Counted from the first letter of the stretch, positions 21,613 to 30,780 are shown. The stretch: 43,006 nt of DNA from Cytophagales bacterium (GCA_030448185.1 JAUJNL010000054.1:1-43006), one strand, 5' to 3'. Numbers and translations are program-made. The notes: generated from the letters alone by a model not told the origin.

Positions 21613-22635
21613 TCAGTGCAGAATCTTCCAAATTAACTCCTGCAGAATGGCCGCTTCGTCCATAGAGCCGGCATCTACCCCCTTAGCCTGCAAATCAGCA
21701 ATCCGCAGGTAATAAATAATTTTGGTCACTTTGGGAAGCGGATAGGCTTGGGCAGCCAACAGATAGTCTTTGACAAAAAAAGGATTTACGCCCAGCACCC
21801 TGGCTACTCCTCCCTCCGAACGGTCGGCCTGACTGTGCAGCAAAAGGAGCTTGGTAAAAAAGCTGAATAAGGCCGCTACGATCTGCAGGGGGTGGTTGTT
21901 TTTAGGATTGGCGGCGAAATACCGAATAATCTGATTAGCCTTCAGCGCGTCGCGCCGGATCAGGGCATTCTGCAGCTCAAAAACATTGTATTCTTTACTG
22001 ATCCCGACAAACTGCTGCACGTGGTCGGCCGTAATTTCCGTCTTAGGCGGAAAATTAATCAAGAGCTTATCTACTTCACTGCTCAGCCGGCTCAGGTCGT
22101 TGCCGATACTATCGGCCAGCAGTTGTGCCGCTTTAGGGTGTATACGGTAGCCCTGCTCCTGCACGAAAGCAGCTACCCAGCCGGGAATCTTATCGTCATA
22201 GAGTTTTTTGCAGTCCACCAGCAAGGCAGTTTTGTCCAGTGTCTTGGCAAGAGCCCGGCGTCCGTCAAGGGTTTTGTGTTTATAGGCCAGCACCAAAATA
22301 GTAGACGGTACGGGTCTCTGCGCATAAGCTTCCAGTAGCTGCTGTCCTTTTTCCGTATTCAGGTCAGCGATTTCCTGCGCCTCTTTCACAATGACCACCT
22401 GCCGCTCAGCCATCATCGGGAAACGCCGGGCCTGGGTGACTACGCCGCCAGTAGTCAGATCTTTTCCATAGCAGACAACCTGATTGAAGCCCTTTTCGTG
22501 ATCGGCTAAGGCATGCTTCTCAATGAAATCGCTAATCTGATCAATAAAATAAACTTCTTCTCCCTGCAGAAAATACAGGGGGGCAAACTGACGCTTCTTT
22601 AACGATTCGAGGACAACTTCGGGTTTTTGCGGCAT
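21613..22635 (-). CDS. holA: DNA polymerase III subunit delta (HolA)
   Basis: The delta subunit of the clamp loader opens the beta sliding clamp. The 340-residue frame is complete and matches HolA along its length. It starts with APLYFLQGEEVYFIDQISDFIE (the diverged AAA+ N-terminal motif). ARRFPMMAERQVVIVKEAQE, LVLAYKHKTLDGRRALAKTL, DLSRLSSEVDKLLI and the C-terminal KEYNVFELQNALIRRD follow. The end carries the collar helices (LQIVAALFSFFTKLLLL). The AAA+ fold lacks a canonical P-loop, as expected for delta. It seems to be transcribed alone from the promoter noted upstream. Confidence 0.94.
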   Translation of the reverse strand: MPQKPEVVLESLKKRQFAPLYFLQGEEVYFIDQISDFIEKHALADHEKGFNQVVCYGKDLTTGGVVTQARRFPMMAERQVVIVKEAQEIADLNTEKGQQLLEAYAQRPVPSTILVLAYKHKTLDGRRALAKTLDKTALLVDCKKLYDDKIPGWVAAFVQEQGYRIHPKAAQLLADSIGNDLSRLSSEVDKLLINFPPKTEITADHVQQFVGISKEYNVFELQNALIRRDALKANQIIRYFAANPKNNHPLQIVAALFSFFTKLLLLHSQADRSEGGVARVLGVNPFFVKDYLLAAQAYPLPKVTKIIYYLRIADLQAKGVDAGSMDEAAILQELIWKILH

Positions 22636-22679
22636 GGCAGTCGTAGGGTAAACGGTACGGGCACCGCCCCATGAAACGG

Positions 22680-22706
22680 CAAAAATACGAGCAAATCAGG
22701 AAACAA
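22680..22706 (-). promoter_or_regulatory. Candidate holA promoter
   Basis: On the minus strand TTG (22704-22706) is followed 16 bases later by TATTTTTG (22680-22687), an exact TAnnTTTG -7 box. It ends 44 bases before the holA start codon. The spacing is slightly short for the Bacteroidota consensus. Confidence 0.4.
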
Positions 22707-23066
22707 TCCTTAAACAGAAACCCACTCCGGCAAAGGTACTATCAAGTAACCCTAGAGATAAAGAAGCTTAAACCACCCGGAATAATCCGAAGAAAAGCAA
22801 TACTAGCTTTTAGGTATGCCGGGTTAACTAAAAAACTTTTCGTGTAATATTTTGATTAAAAAATTGCAATTCCAATACGGATACTTAAATTTGTTAAGCG
22901 CAATTTTAGCAGCTAAATTTTACTATTGAAGGATAGTTCCCTATTTTCTTTCTAAAATTATCATTTGCTAGAATAAGCTGTAAATTAATTGGTTCTGATC
23001 AAGCGTAATATTTTCATAAATATTATATAATAAAATGATCGTTTTGCCTAAGGCCCCCTAAAGGAT
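22707..23066. other. AT-rich region upstream of the PAS kinase, with a palindrome
   Basis: Together with the holA leader this makes a 431-base gap between divergent genes. A perfect 8-bp inverted repeat, TAATATTT-TCAT-AAATATTA (23006-23025), lies 41 bases before the kinase start and could be an operator. In such AT-rich DNA it may also be chance. No gene was seen. Confidence 0.4.
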
Positions 23067-25104
23067 ATGCTGCAGAAAGTACGGAAACTTTTTTTCCTGC
23101 GAGAATTTTTAATGAATCCCACGCCTGAATCCGTTCGGAATATTATACTGTTTGGGCTGCTGTGTTATCTGGGTATGGCGGCCGCCGTGTTTTTTACCCT
23201 CCTGCACTATATTGATCATACCTGGACAGTGGTCGGACTGGTCGGGGCTTTTGTCTCGATCAAATGGATTGCCTGGCGGGAATACCGGGACGGAAGCCGG
23301 GAAGCAGCCCGCTATTTGTTCTACCTGTCGGCCAATGGTTTTTTGTTTTTGTTTGCTTCCTACTTAGGCAATGATTCAGGCATTTACCTGCTCTACTTCC
23401 CCCTGATCTGCAGTACATTTATACTATACAGTATCTGGGAAAAGCGCAAGATCATCCTGATGGTGCTGCTTTCCTTTGCCTGCCTCGGCATGCTGGACCT
23501 GACCCGGCATCAGCTTTTACTGCTGGACCTGCCCGAAGCAATCAGACGGACTTATTATGTATGCAGTTTTCTGCTTTGTCTGGCTTTTCTCGCCTTTTGT
23601 GTAAGCTATCTGGTCGTGATTATCTATAAAACACAGGCGGTATTGCGTGAATCGGAAGCAAAACTGAGCAGTATACTCGAATCACTGGATGAAGTGGTAT
23701 GGGCCGTTTCGGTGCCTGACCAGAAAATTATTTACCTCAACCAGTCAGCGGAAAAGGTATTTGCCTTCCCCGAACCAACCTATTACACTGACAAGCAAAA
23801 GTGGTCGCAGGTGGTACATCCGCAGGATCGCAAAAAGTACGAAGCCTTTCACCAACAGGTCATCCAGCGGGGTACGGGCGAATTAGAGTACCGTTTTGTA
23901 ATGACCAGCGGGGATATTAGGTGGCTGCACGACAACTGCAAAATCATCCGCAACAAGAAAATGAGATTGTCCGGCTGGAAGGAATTACTACCGACATTAC
24001 CGAGAGAAAGCGAAACGAAAAGCTGATTCAGCAGAACGAAAAAATGCGGGCTATTCTGGAAAGCACCCAGAGCAGCATTTTTGCCATTAATAACCAGTAT
24101 AGTTACCTTTCTTTCAACTCCAGCCATAGTGCTTTTATGGAAAAAGCCTATGGCAACCCGGTCATGGTGGGAATGAATGTAGCGGAGGACCGTCATTTTG
24201 GCCTGGATACCGAGGTAATGATCGCTCACTTTTACCGGGCCATGCAGGGGAGTTATTTTCGGTAGTGGAGGAACTGGGCTCATCGGAGCATTACCGCACC
24301 TTTTACGAAACTACGTTTAATCCCATCCAGAACGAACAGGGGCTGGTCACCGGCGTGGCCGTGTTTTATGGGGATATTACGGACCGGAAACGCAAGGAAA
24401 ACGAATTACTCCGGACCAATTTTGAGCTGGATACTTTTGTGTACCGATCCTCGCACGATATGCGGGCTCCCCTACGGTCGGTACTGGGCTTGGTGAATCT
24501 GATCCGAATGGAGCCTGACCGCGCCAAACACCCAGAACTGCTGCAACTGATTGAACGAAGCATTAATAAACTGGACTCGTTCCTCTCCGACCTGATTAGT
24601 TTCTCGCGTAACAGCCGGCTGGAGATCAGTAATGAACCGATTGATTTTGAAAAGCTGATTGATGAATGCTTTGACAATCTCCGTTACATGGCTAATGCCG
24701 ACCGGATAAAAGTCTATAAAGACATTCACTACGGAGAGCCATTTTCTCGGACAGTTCGCGGATTCTGATTATTCTGCAGAACCTGATTTCTAACGCCATT
24801 AAGTACCAGAAACCCAAGGAAGAAGAATCCTTCATCGGATCCGGGTGCGAACCACCCGCAAGCAGGTAAGTTTGTCAGTAGAAGACAACGGCTCCGGAAT
24901 TGATGAGGCGTACCACAGCAAAATCTTTGATATGTTCTTCCGGGCTACTTTTGATGCCTATGGTTCGGGCTTGGGTTTGTACATTACCAAACAGGTGGTA
25001 GAAAAACTCAATGGCCGGATAAGTTTACAGTCAAGCCTCCGGAGGGTACTGAATTTACGGTAACCCTGCCCAACCGCGTACCTGAGCTGGTAGAACAGGA
25101 TTAG
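23067..25104 (+). CDS. Membrane PAS-domain sensor histidine kinase, frameshifted
   Basis: The N-terminus has about six membrane helices (23112-23640) in the form of an MASE-like sensor. PAS domain 1 follows (SEAKLSSILESLDEVVWAVS), then a PAC-like segment. PAS domain 2 follows (MRAILESTQSSIFAINNQYSYLSFN), then a HisKA domain with SSHDMRAPLRSVLGLVNLI. The ATPase has NLISNAIKYQ, VEDNGSGIDEAYHSKIF and GSGLGLYITKQVV. The frame breaks near 23960, 24255, 24755, 24830 and 25035. The last break lies in an AA run where a third A restores the family end ... PEGTEFTVTLPN, to TAG at 25102. Corrected, it is one protein of about 680 residues. No response regulator is adjacent. Confidence 0.82.
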
Positions 25105-25229
25105 ACGGAATGCGTGGATGAGCTCAGCGTGATACCCTTTTGAAGGCTCTTGATAGGAAAGAGATCAGCCACTGATACTTTTTATTTCATTTTGCAACCA
25201 AAGCGCCTCATGTAAGTGTCTTAGGTATA

Positions 25230-25268
25230 ACTTCCGTTGCCAAAAGTCACCCGGTGACTACCGGAAGT
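25230..25268. terminator. Two-tier hairpin after the PAS kinase gene
   Basis: The outer stem is ACTTCCG (25230-25236) with CGGAAGT (25262-25268). The inner stem is AGTCACC (25245-25251) with GGTGACT (25253-25259) and a single-base loop. It has no T-run after it, so it could be a terminator assisted by other factors, or a regulatory structure for the gene starting at 25391. Confidence 0.4.
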
Positions 25269-25390
25269 ACTAAAGATTGGGTACCGAGAATTCAAATAAA
25301 ATTCAAATAATGAGTTGATTGGGTAATAAAACAGCAAACCCTGGCTTTCCCAAACCGTTGATATAAGTATAAAACCAAACCATCCAGGCA

Positions 25391-26189
25391 ATGCTACTCA
25401 AAAGGATAAGCGGACTGATATTGTTGCTGACTTTGCTTACCATTGGGGGCATGGGCTCAGACGCCGCTCCGACCCCGGTTTGTACAATTGTCCGGCTTTA
25501 CGCTCAGCCGTGATAGCCTGCAACCTGTCACCTATGCCACTATTGTCAATCAGCGTAGTCGCCTGGGAACCATTAGCGGAGAAAATGGGTATTTCTCCGT
25601 CTCGGGACTACGTGGAGATACCATTACCTTTACGGCCATCGGCTTCCTGCCCGTCCATTACGTAGTACCCTTACTGGGGTCTGCTGATGTCCAGGCGATG
25701 AAAGTGATCATGACACCGCAGACCTACGAACTAAGTGAGGTACTGATCCGGCCCTATAGTGAAGGGCAATTCAAAAAAGAGCTGCTGACCCTGAAACTAC
25801 CGTCGGAAAACAATCCCCAATTGAAGCTTCCGGAAATTGTGCAACCGGGTTTGTCTAAGGATATCATCTACACGGGGAGCGGTATTGCCGTACAGGGCCC
25901 TATTTCCGCCTTGTACAACAAGTTTAGCCGCCGGGGAAAGGAATTAAAGGAAATAGCTTCCCTGCGCAATTCGGAGGAACGAAGCCGGATCTATAAAGCC
26001 AAGTTAAACCCTGATTTCGTATCGAGGGTAACCGGCCTGAAAGACCAAGCCCTGGCAGAGTTTATGACTTATTGCCATCCCGCGGAGAATTTTGTGCTTA
26101 ATGCCAATGAATACGATCTTGCCTTGGCACTGCATGACTGCCTGAAAACGTTTAAGCCCACTGCGAGTCCTGCCAAAACGGATAATTAA
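25391..26189 (+). CDS. Secreted protein with carboxypeptidase-regulatory-like domain
   Basis: ATG at 25391 begins a signal peptide (MLLKRISGLILLLTLLT). The frame then shifts by one base near 25440 (a G-rich run) into GAWAQTPLRPRF, giving an AWAQ cleavage site. The mature part starts with a CarboxypepD_reg_2-type beta fold: VQLSGFTLSRDSLQPVTYAT, then RLGTISGENGYFSVSGLRGD and TITFTAIGFLP. This Bacteroidota domain is often fused to TonB receptors. Here it is followed only by a helical tail (IYTGSGIAVQGPISALYNKFSRRGKE ... RVTGLKDQALAEFMTYC). The length is about 265 residues. Proteins of this shape are periplasmic or surface proteins of unknown role. Confidence 0.75.
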
Positions 26190-26265
26190 ATAAGGTATCA
26201 AACCAGTTTTACTGCTGCCCACACGGCTACTAAAAAGAGACGATTTGGCAGGCTTTAGATTGGAA

Positions 26266-26289
26266 CAATATTTGTTAATACAAATATTG
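26266..26289. promoter_or_regulatory. Palindromic candidate operator upstream of the mhqO-like gene
   Basis: A perfect inverted repeat, CAATATTTG-N6-CAAATATTG, lies 90 bases before the mhqO-like start codon. The 9-bp arms and 24-bp span fit a dimeric MarR-type repressor site. MarR-type repressors (for example MhqR) control such dioxygenase/esterase pairs in Bacillus. No regulator gene is adjacent, and the repeat could also be chance in AT-rich DNA. Confidence 0.5.
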
Positions 26290-26378
26290 TAAATACATAT
26301 TTTATTCTTGCGTTCACCGTTGCATACGTAACCAGGAAGCGTAAGAGAGACATTATCCATTAAGCTATCCCAGAAATC

Positions 26379-27323
26379 ATGGAACAATTAATCAACGGCC
26401 TGCACCACGTAACGGCATTGGCCAGCGGAGCCCAGAAAAATGTAGACTTTTACACGGGCATCCTAGGATTACGGCTCGTAAAAAAAACAATCAACTTTGA
26501 CGCACCGGATGTGTATCATCTTTACTATGGGGATGAAACCGGCAGTCCGGGTACGATTATGACCTTTTTCCCCTATGCCGGGCTGACTCGGGGCCGGCGG
26601 GGCGTACAGCAACTTACCTATACGGCCTTTTCTATTCCGTCAGCCTCCCTGGGGTTCTGGATGGATCGGCTGAGTCAGTTCAACGTTGCGTATCGGAAGC
26701 CCGAAAAGAGATTGGATGAAACGGTGCTTCGTCTGGAAGATTTTGACGGATTGGGTATTGAACTGGTAGCTACGGATCAGGATGGGCGTGTGGGCTGGGG
26801 CAACCAGCGCATTGATCCGGAGAAGGCCATCAGGGGTTTTCATAGCGTTACCTTGCAGGAAACCAAAGTGGAGCCTACCATTAAATTATTGACTGAAACC
26901 CTGCAACACCGGGTAATAGCCGAATCAGGGGATAGGATCAGACTGGAAGCGGGTAAGGGTGGCTCGGGTACCTACGTGGATATTGTGGCCACGCCTACCG
27001 GGTTAAGGGGACTGCAAGGAGCTGGTACGGTCCATCACGTAGCTTTCAGCACGGACTCGGACCATACGCAGGAACTGATCCGGAGTCGGATTGAGGAAGG
27101 GGGCTACCACGTAACGCCGGTAGTGGACCGCAACTACTTCCATTCCATCTACTTCCGGGAACCAGGCGGCGTATTATTTGAGGTAGCGACCAACCCACCC
27201 GGATTTTCGGCGGATGAAGCCCCGCAGAACCTGGGAACTGAGCTAAAACTGCCCGAATGGTTCGAGCCGCGCCGCAAACAAATTGAATCAGGACTGGAAC
27301 CCATTGAAGTAAACGTTTTTTGA
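26379..27323 (+). CDS. mhqO: MhqO-type ring-cleaving dioxygenase (VOC superfamily)
   Basis: This is a 314-residue protein of two paired glyoxalase/VOC modules. The metal ligands expected of extradiol-type enzymes are visible: GLHHVT at the N-terminus (H9/H10), GTVHHVAFS (H219/H220) and GGVLFEVATNPPGF (E268). Family motifs include DFYTGILGLRLVKKTINFD and PGTIMTFFPY. In Firmicutes, mhqA/mhqO enzymes are induced by quinones, diamide and catechols. They are thought to break down the ring and protect thiols. The gene starts 135 bases before an mhqD-like carboxylesterase, the same pairing as in Bacillus. The candidate palindrome is upstream. Substrate specificity is not known. Confidence 0.88.
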   Translation: MEQLINGLHHVTALASGAQKNVDFYTGILGLRLVKKTINFDAPDVYHLYYGDETGSPGTIMTFFPYAGLTRGRRGVQQLTYTAFSIPSASLGFWMDRLSQFNVAYRKPEKRLDETVLRLEDFDGLGIELVATDQDGRVGWGNQRIDPEKAIRGFHSVTLQETKVEPTIKLLTETLQHRVIAESGDRIRLEAGKGGSGTYVDIVATPTGLRGLQGAGTVHHVAFSTDSDHTQELIRSRIEEGGYHVTPVVDRNYFHSIYFREPGGVLFEVATNPPGFSADEAPQNLGTELKLPEWFEPRRKQIESGLEPIEVNVF

Positions 27324-27458
27324 AAAGTATACGCACTGATCAAGAGTCATTTGGCTCCCACCAAGCGACTGTTGATCAGTTTACATACAAGACTGAAGAG
27401 AAGACCTTTAAATCGATTAGCAGCCCATAAGCACATCATTTAATTAGCTCATTAACTT

Positions 27459-28112
27459 ATGTCACCCAGCATTCATAATCTCGACCATATCAAGCAATGG
27501 GGAAAATCCCTGGAGGAGGCTTCCCGGGTAATGATCATGATCCACGGACGAGGGGCCAATGCCAGCAGTATTCTAGAACTGGCTCCCTCCTTTCAAACAT
27601 CTGATATGGCTTTTATTGCCCCGCAGGCTTCTGGTAATACCTGGTATCCGTATTCCTTTCTGGCGCCGCTACGGGATAACGAACCGGCACTATCTTCCGG
27701 ATTATCCGTGATTGAATCAACTATTACCCGTCTGGCTGAAACAGGCTTTACCAGACAGCAGATTTATCTGCTGGGTTTTTCGCAGGGAGCCTGCCTGACG
27801 CTGGAATATGCCATCCGTCACCCTAACCAGTACGGAGGTATCTTTGGGCTGAGCGGCGGGGTAATAGGTCCGGCTGGTACGCAATGGAATTCCTCCGGCA
27901 GTTTTACTGGCACTCCCGTTTTCCTGGGTTGCAGCGACACCGATTCTCATATTCCTAAAGCCCGCGTACTGGAAACCGAAACCCTTTTTACCAGTCTGGG
28001 TGCGCAGGTAACTACCCGGCTCTATCCCCATGCGCCGCATACGGTGTTGGCGGATGAAGTGGCCTTTATCCGGAAAGCATTGCAGGAAAGCAGGTTGCCC
28101 TCCCCTACCTGA
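27459..28112 (+). CDS. MhqD-like phospholipase/carboxylesterase
   Basis: The serine hydrolase is 217 residues long with the alpha/beta fold. The N-terminal strand and oxyanion region is VMIMIHGRGANAS. The nucleophile Ser108 lies in LLGFSQGACL, the acid in LGCSDTDSHIP (Asp160 or Asp162), and the histidine in PHAPHTV (His194). It fits the carboxylesterase group that includes B. subtilis MhqD, which acts with MhqO in quinone and electrophile resistance. The last residues RLPSPT lie in macrodomain DNA read out of frame, so the original C-terminus was probably lost where the remnant joins. The pair with the dioxygenase suggests co-regulation, although the 135-base gap could contain a second promoter. 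Confidence 0.85.
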   Translation: MSPSIHNLDHIKQWGKSLEEASRVMIMIHGRGANASSILELAPSFQTSDMAFIAPQASGNTWYPYSFLAPLRDNEPALSSGLSVIESTITRLAETGFTRQQIYLLGFSQGACLTLEYAIRHPNQYGGIFGLSGGVIGPAGTQWNSSGSFTGTPVFLGCSDTDSHIPKARVLETETLFTSLGAQVTTRLYPHAPHTVLADEVAFIRKALQESRLPSPT

Positions 28113-28207
28113 TTGGCTGCGGATTGGCCAATGGCGACTGGTCTATCGTCAGCCGGATGATTGAAGAAGTATTTGAGGATTATGATGTTACCCTTTACCG
28201 CATTTAA
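28085..28207 (+). pseudogene. C-terminal fragment of a macrodomain (ADP-ribose-binding) protein
   Basis: In the frame shifted by one base from the esterase, GKQVALPYLIGCGLANGDW is followed by SIVSRMIEEVFEDYDVTLYR and a TAA at 28205-28207. The IGCGxAxGDW motif and the VTLY end are typical of the C-terminal part of prokaryotic Appr-1'-p-processing (macro) proteins, as I recall the family. No start codon and none of the preceding ~100 residues are present. It overlaps the 3' end of the esterase gene and looks like a deletion junction between two genes, or a misassembly. Confidence 0.7.
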
Positions 28208-28560
28208 TTTTTCAATTCGGTGAAGATTGTTTTTCCGGCCGCTTCAATTTTGGAAATATGCTTGGTTCCAACCGAAAAGTGCCTGGGAAACTTAATGAGT
28301 ATCTCTTTGTATAGCAACACAGCTTTTAAGTTAGGTAGGTTCAGCCCCCGCTCAAGTCCGCGGTTTATATAAAAGGTATTCTTATGCTCTTGTAACTTAA
28401 AAACAATATCTTTATCGCCTGCCTCGTAAATAGCTGTAACCGTACCGGAAACAAGCAAACAATCAGCTTCTTTTGGAACTGGAACTTTCAGTAGACTTAT
28501 TGCAACGAGTCCAAAAAATGCCAGGCAAGTTATTGCCATAATCCAGTAGGGAGCTCTCAT
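28204..28560 (-). CDS. Small membrane-anchored protein of unknown function
   Basis: This is a 118-residue protein. The first 25 residues are one hydrophobic segment (IMAITCLAFFGLVAISLL), either a membrane anchor or an uncleaved signal. The rest is a soluble alpha/beta part: DCLLVSGTVTAIYEAG, DKDIVFKLQEHKNTFYINRGLERGL, LLYKEILIKF. The pattern GDKDIVFKLxEHKNTFYINRG recurs in uncharacterised Bacteroidota proteins of this size, as I recall. I cannot assign a function. The gene converges on the esterase/macrodomain junction and ends inside it. Confidence 0.55.
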   Translation of the reverse strand: MRAPYWIMAITCLAFFGLVAISLLKVPVPKEADCLLVSGTVTAIYEAGDKDIVFKLQEHKNTFYINRGLERGLNLPNLKAVLLYKEILIKFPRHFSVGTKHISKIEAAGKTIFTELKN

Positions 28561-28969
28561 TGTTTCCTGATTTTATGTTAATTTCTGATAGTACACAAGC
28601 TCTTTTAAAGTTTTCACGCAAAGGCGCTAAAGTGCAAAGAATATCAAGACTTCAACCCTTTTTATAACATCAGTTAAGCTCTTGGGTAAAATTAGATTAG
28701 ACTGTTTTTCCTTCAACAAATTGAATAATAAGCCAGTAACTAAAGTCTAATCTTTAATAGATACTTAATTTGATAAGTCAAAGATAATATTTTGAGGACA
28801 CATCCAAAAAACACCTTCAAATCATAAGAAAAGCTTTTCTGTAATTGAAAAAGACTCCCTTCGCTCTCTTTAGTCCTAACTATAGAATTGCGAATAGGGA
28901 GTCTTACCTATTTTTAGAAGCACTCAAGAGAGGGCAAGAATAAGATATAAGTTGGTGCAAACCGGCCGG
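28561..28969. other. Gene-free stretch between the small membrane protein and the desaturase
   Basis: AT-rich sequence with one short degenerate tandem-like tract at 28615-28640 built on the motif CGCAAAG, with units of 7-9 bases. Nothing else was recognised. The promoter of the small membrane gene should lie next to 28560. Confidence 0.45.
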
Positions 28970-29767
28970 TCAGGCGGCTTTTTCCAGTTCTTTATTTTTA
29001 AGAAACGATTTGGTAGTAGCCTTTTCCTTAGGCAGTTGGATGATACCTGCCAGATTAAACAGCTTAATCACCTGGTACGTAGGATCAATTTCGTACCATT
29101 TAAAGGCAAAGTTGGCCCGGTTGCCATACGTATGGTGATTGTTGTGAAACCCTTCTCCCATCATCAGAAAGTCCACCGGCATCAGGTTGCGGGAAGTATC
29201 TTTTACCTTAAAGGTGATATAACCTATCTTATGGGCAAACCAGTTGATAATGGCGCCGTGAATGGGTGACATCAGAAAATGAACGGGCAACAGTAAAAAC
29301 CAGATCCAGGAAGGGGCAAAAGCAATATAGAACAACACATACAGGGCTCCCCAAACGATGCGAACCCACCTTTCCGAAGCAAAATCATCAAAAGCTTTCC
29401 AGTCAGGCACCCCAGCCGTGAACTTAGGGTCTACCGTTACCTTCCGGTTGCGTAGGTCATGATAAAAAGTATAGGTCTTCCACATCATGTCGAAGATGCC
29501 GGTGCTGTATTTGGGTGAATGCGGGTCTTCTTCCGTATCAGCAAAGGCGTGGTGCATGCGGTGCATCACCCCGTAGGCATAGGCACTCAGGTAGTTGGAA
29601 CCCTGAAAAATAAAGGTCAGCACGAAGAAAATCTTTTCCCAAGTTTTAGACATGGTAAAAGCCTTGTGTGCGGCGTAGCGGTGCAGGAAGAAGGTCTGGA
29701 AAAACAAGGATCCATACCAGTGAACGGCAAAGAAGATTAGTATAGCGGCCATAGCTTTTTTTGTCAA
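28970..29767 (-). CDS. Membrane fatty-acid (acyl-CoA type) desaturase
   Basis: This integral-membrane di-iron desaturase is 265 residues long. The three histidine boxes are present: HRYAAH (29-34), HRMHH (69-73) and HNNHH (208-212). A conserved HGAIINWFAH sits before the third box. About four hydrophobic segments surround them. The arrangement matches delta-9-type acyl-lipid or acyl-CoA desaturases, which make membrane lipids more fluid, often in the cold. The frame is intact. The LytTR regulator gene is upstream on the same strand, but heptad repeat tracts separate them. Confidence 0.9.
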   Translation of the reverse strand: MTKKAMAAILIFFAVHWYGSLFFQTFFLHRYAAHKAFTMSKTWEKIFFVLTFIFQGSNYLSAYAYGVMHRMHHAFADTEEDPHSPKYSTGIFDMMWKTYTFYHDLRNRKVTVDPKFTAGVPDWKAFDDFASERWVRIVWGALYVLFYIAFAPSWIWFLLLPVHFLMSPIHGAIINWFAHKIGYITFKVKDTSRNLMPVDFLMMGEGFHNNHHTYGNRANFAFKWYEIDPTYQVIKLFNLAGIIQLPKEKATTKSFLKNKELEKAA

Positions 29768-29842
29768 ATATTGATGCTAAGAGCCAGAAGACCGAGCCCA
29801 ATCCGACGACTGGTCGCTATTCAGGGATGACTTGCCTAACTT

Positions 29843-29953
29843 GATGACTGATTGGCGATGTTCGATTGACGATGTTCGATGTTTGTAATACAAAACCAGC
29901 TATTGACTGTGAACCGTGGACTATGGACTGCGGACTACCGACTGCGGACCGCC
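29843..29953. repeat. Two heptad tandem-repeat tracts between desaturase and response regulator
   Basis: Tract 1 (29843-29884) is six 7-bp units of the type GATGTTC / GATTGAC. Tract 2 (29905-29953) is seven units of the type GACTGCG / GACTATG, ending 3 bases before the stop of the regulator gene. The two consensus sequences differ but the period is exactly 7 in both. The 20 bases between are non-repetitive. Confidence 0.8.
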
Positions 29954-29955
29954 CA

Positions 29956-30702
29956 TCAGGAATTCAGCCAATCCTTGAAAGCCTGTACCCGTTCGCGGCT
30001 TACAAACACTTCCTCCTCTTCGGGCGGGTCCAGTTCCAGTTTCAAACGACCGTTGAAATGCGGATGAATTTTCCGGATGCAATCCAGGGAAACGAGGCGG
30101 TTGCGGCTGATCCGGTTAAACTTCCGGGGATCTACCTGTTCAGTTAACTGATCCAGGGTAGGATCAATTACGTATTTATGATTGTCAACGGTGACCAGAA
30201 AGCTAAGTTTTTCCTCACTTTTAAAATACGCAACTTCTGACGTTTTGATTACGGCCAGGTGATTGCCCTTTTTCACTAAGAACCGTTCCTTAAATTCCTC
30301 CTTCGGCTTTTCCTGTCCAAACCGGAGCCCTTTTTTCAGCATTCGGTAGGCTTGATTCTCATACTTTTTCAGGGCAGCCCGCAGTTCTTCCGGATCAATG
30401 GGTTTGAGCAGGTAATCAATGCTATTTTGTTTAAACGCTTGTAAAGCGTAGTGATCATAAGCCGTGGTGTAAATAATAGGCGCTTCAATGGGAAGCTGGC
30501 GAAACAGTTCGAAGCTTTCTTTGTCTTCGAGTTGGATATCGGAAAAAATAAGGTCGGGCTCCGGATGGTTTCTAAACCAGGTCAGCGAGCTCTCCACGGA
30601 AGGCAAAATAGCCAGCACCTCAATGTCTGCATCAATCTTTTGCAGCAGGTAGCTTAATTTCTCGGCCGAGAAAAATTCGTCTTCTATGATCACTACTTTC
30701 AT
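29956..30702 (-). CDS. LytTR-family response regulator
   Basis: The receiver domain is complete: acidic pair in VVIIEDEFF, phospho-acceptor Asp55 in LIFSDIQLED, Thr in IIYTTAYDHYA and Lys in YLLKPIDPEEL. The C-terminal LytTR DNA-binding domain (about 140-248) has ERFLVKKGNHLAVIKTSEVAYFKS, FNRISRNRLVSLDCI and the terminal EVFVSRERVQAFKDW. Such regulators bind imperfect repeats upstream of target genes. It lies directly downstream of the LytS-type kinase gene and is almost certainly its partner. A short heptad tract separates the two. Confidence 0.95.
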   Translation of the reverse strand: MKVVIIEDEFFSAEKLSYLLQKIDADIEVLAILPSVESSLTWFRNHPEPDLIFSDIQLEDKESFELFRQLPIEAPIIYTTAYDHYALQAFKQNSIDYLLKPIDPEELRAALKKYENQAYRMLKKGLRFGQEKPKEEFKERFLVKKGNHLAVIKTSEVAYFKSEEKLSFLVTVDNHKYVIDPTLDQLTEQVDPRKFNRISRNRLVSLDCIRKIHPHFNGRLKLELDPPEEEEVFVSRERVQAFKDWLNS

Positions 30703-30736
30703 GTTGGTGAATTTAGGAGTTTAGGAGGGAATTATG

Positions 30737-30771
30737 TTCTTACTTCATACCTCTTACTTCGTACATCTTAC
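30737..30771. repeat. Heptad tandem repeat between kinase and regulator genes
   Basis: Five units of 7 bp of the type TTCTTAC / TTCGTAC, with only the first and fourth positions variable. The tract lies in the 78 bases between the kinase stop (30781) and the regulator start (30702). Confidence 0.78.
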
Positions 30772-30780
30772 CTGCTCAAC

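Noticed and set aside
22707..23066. AT-rich stretch as replication origin
   Set aside because: No DnaA-box cluster (TTATCCACA-like) was seen, and the region lies between ordinary genes.
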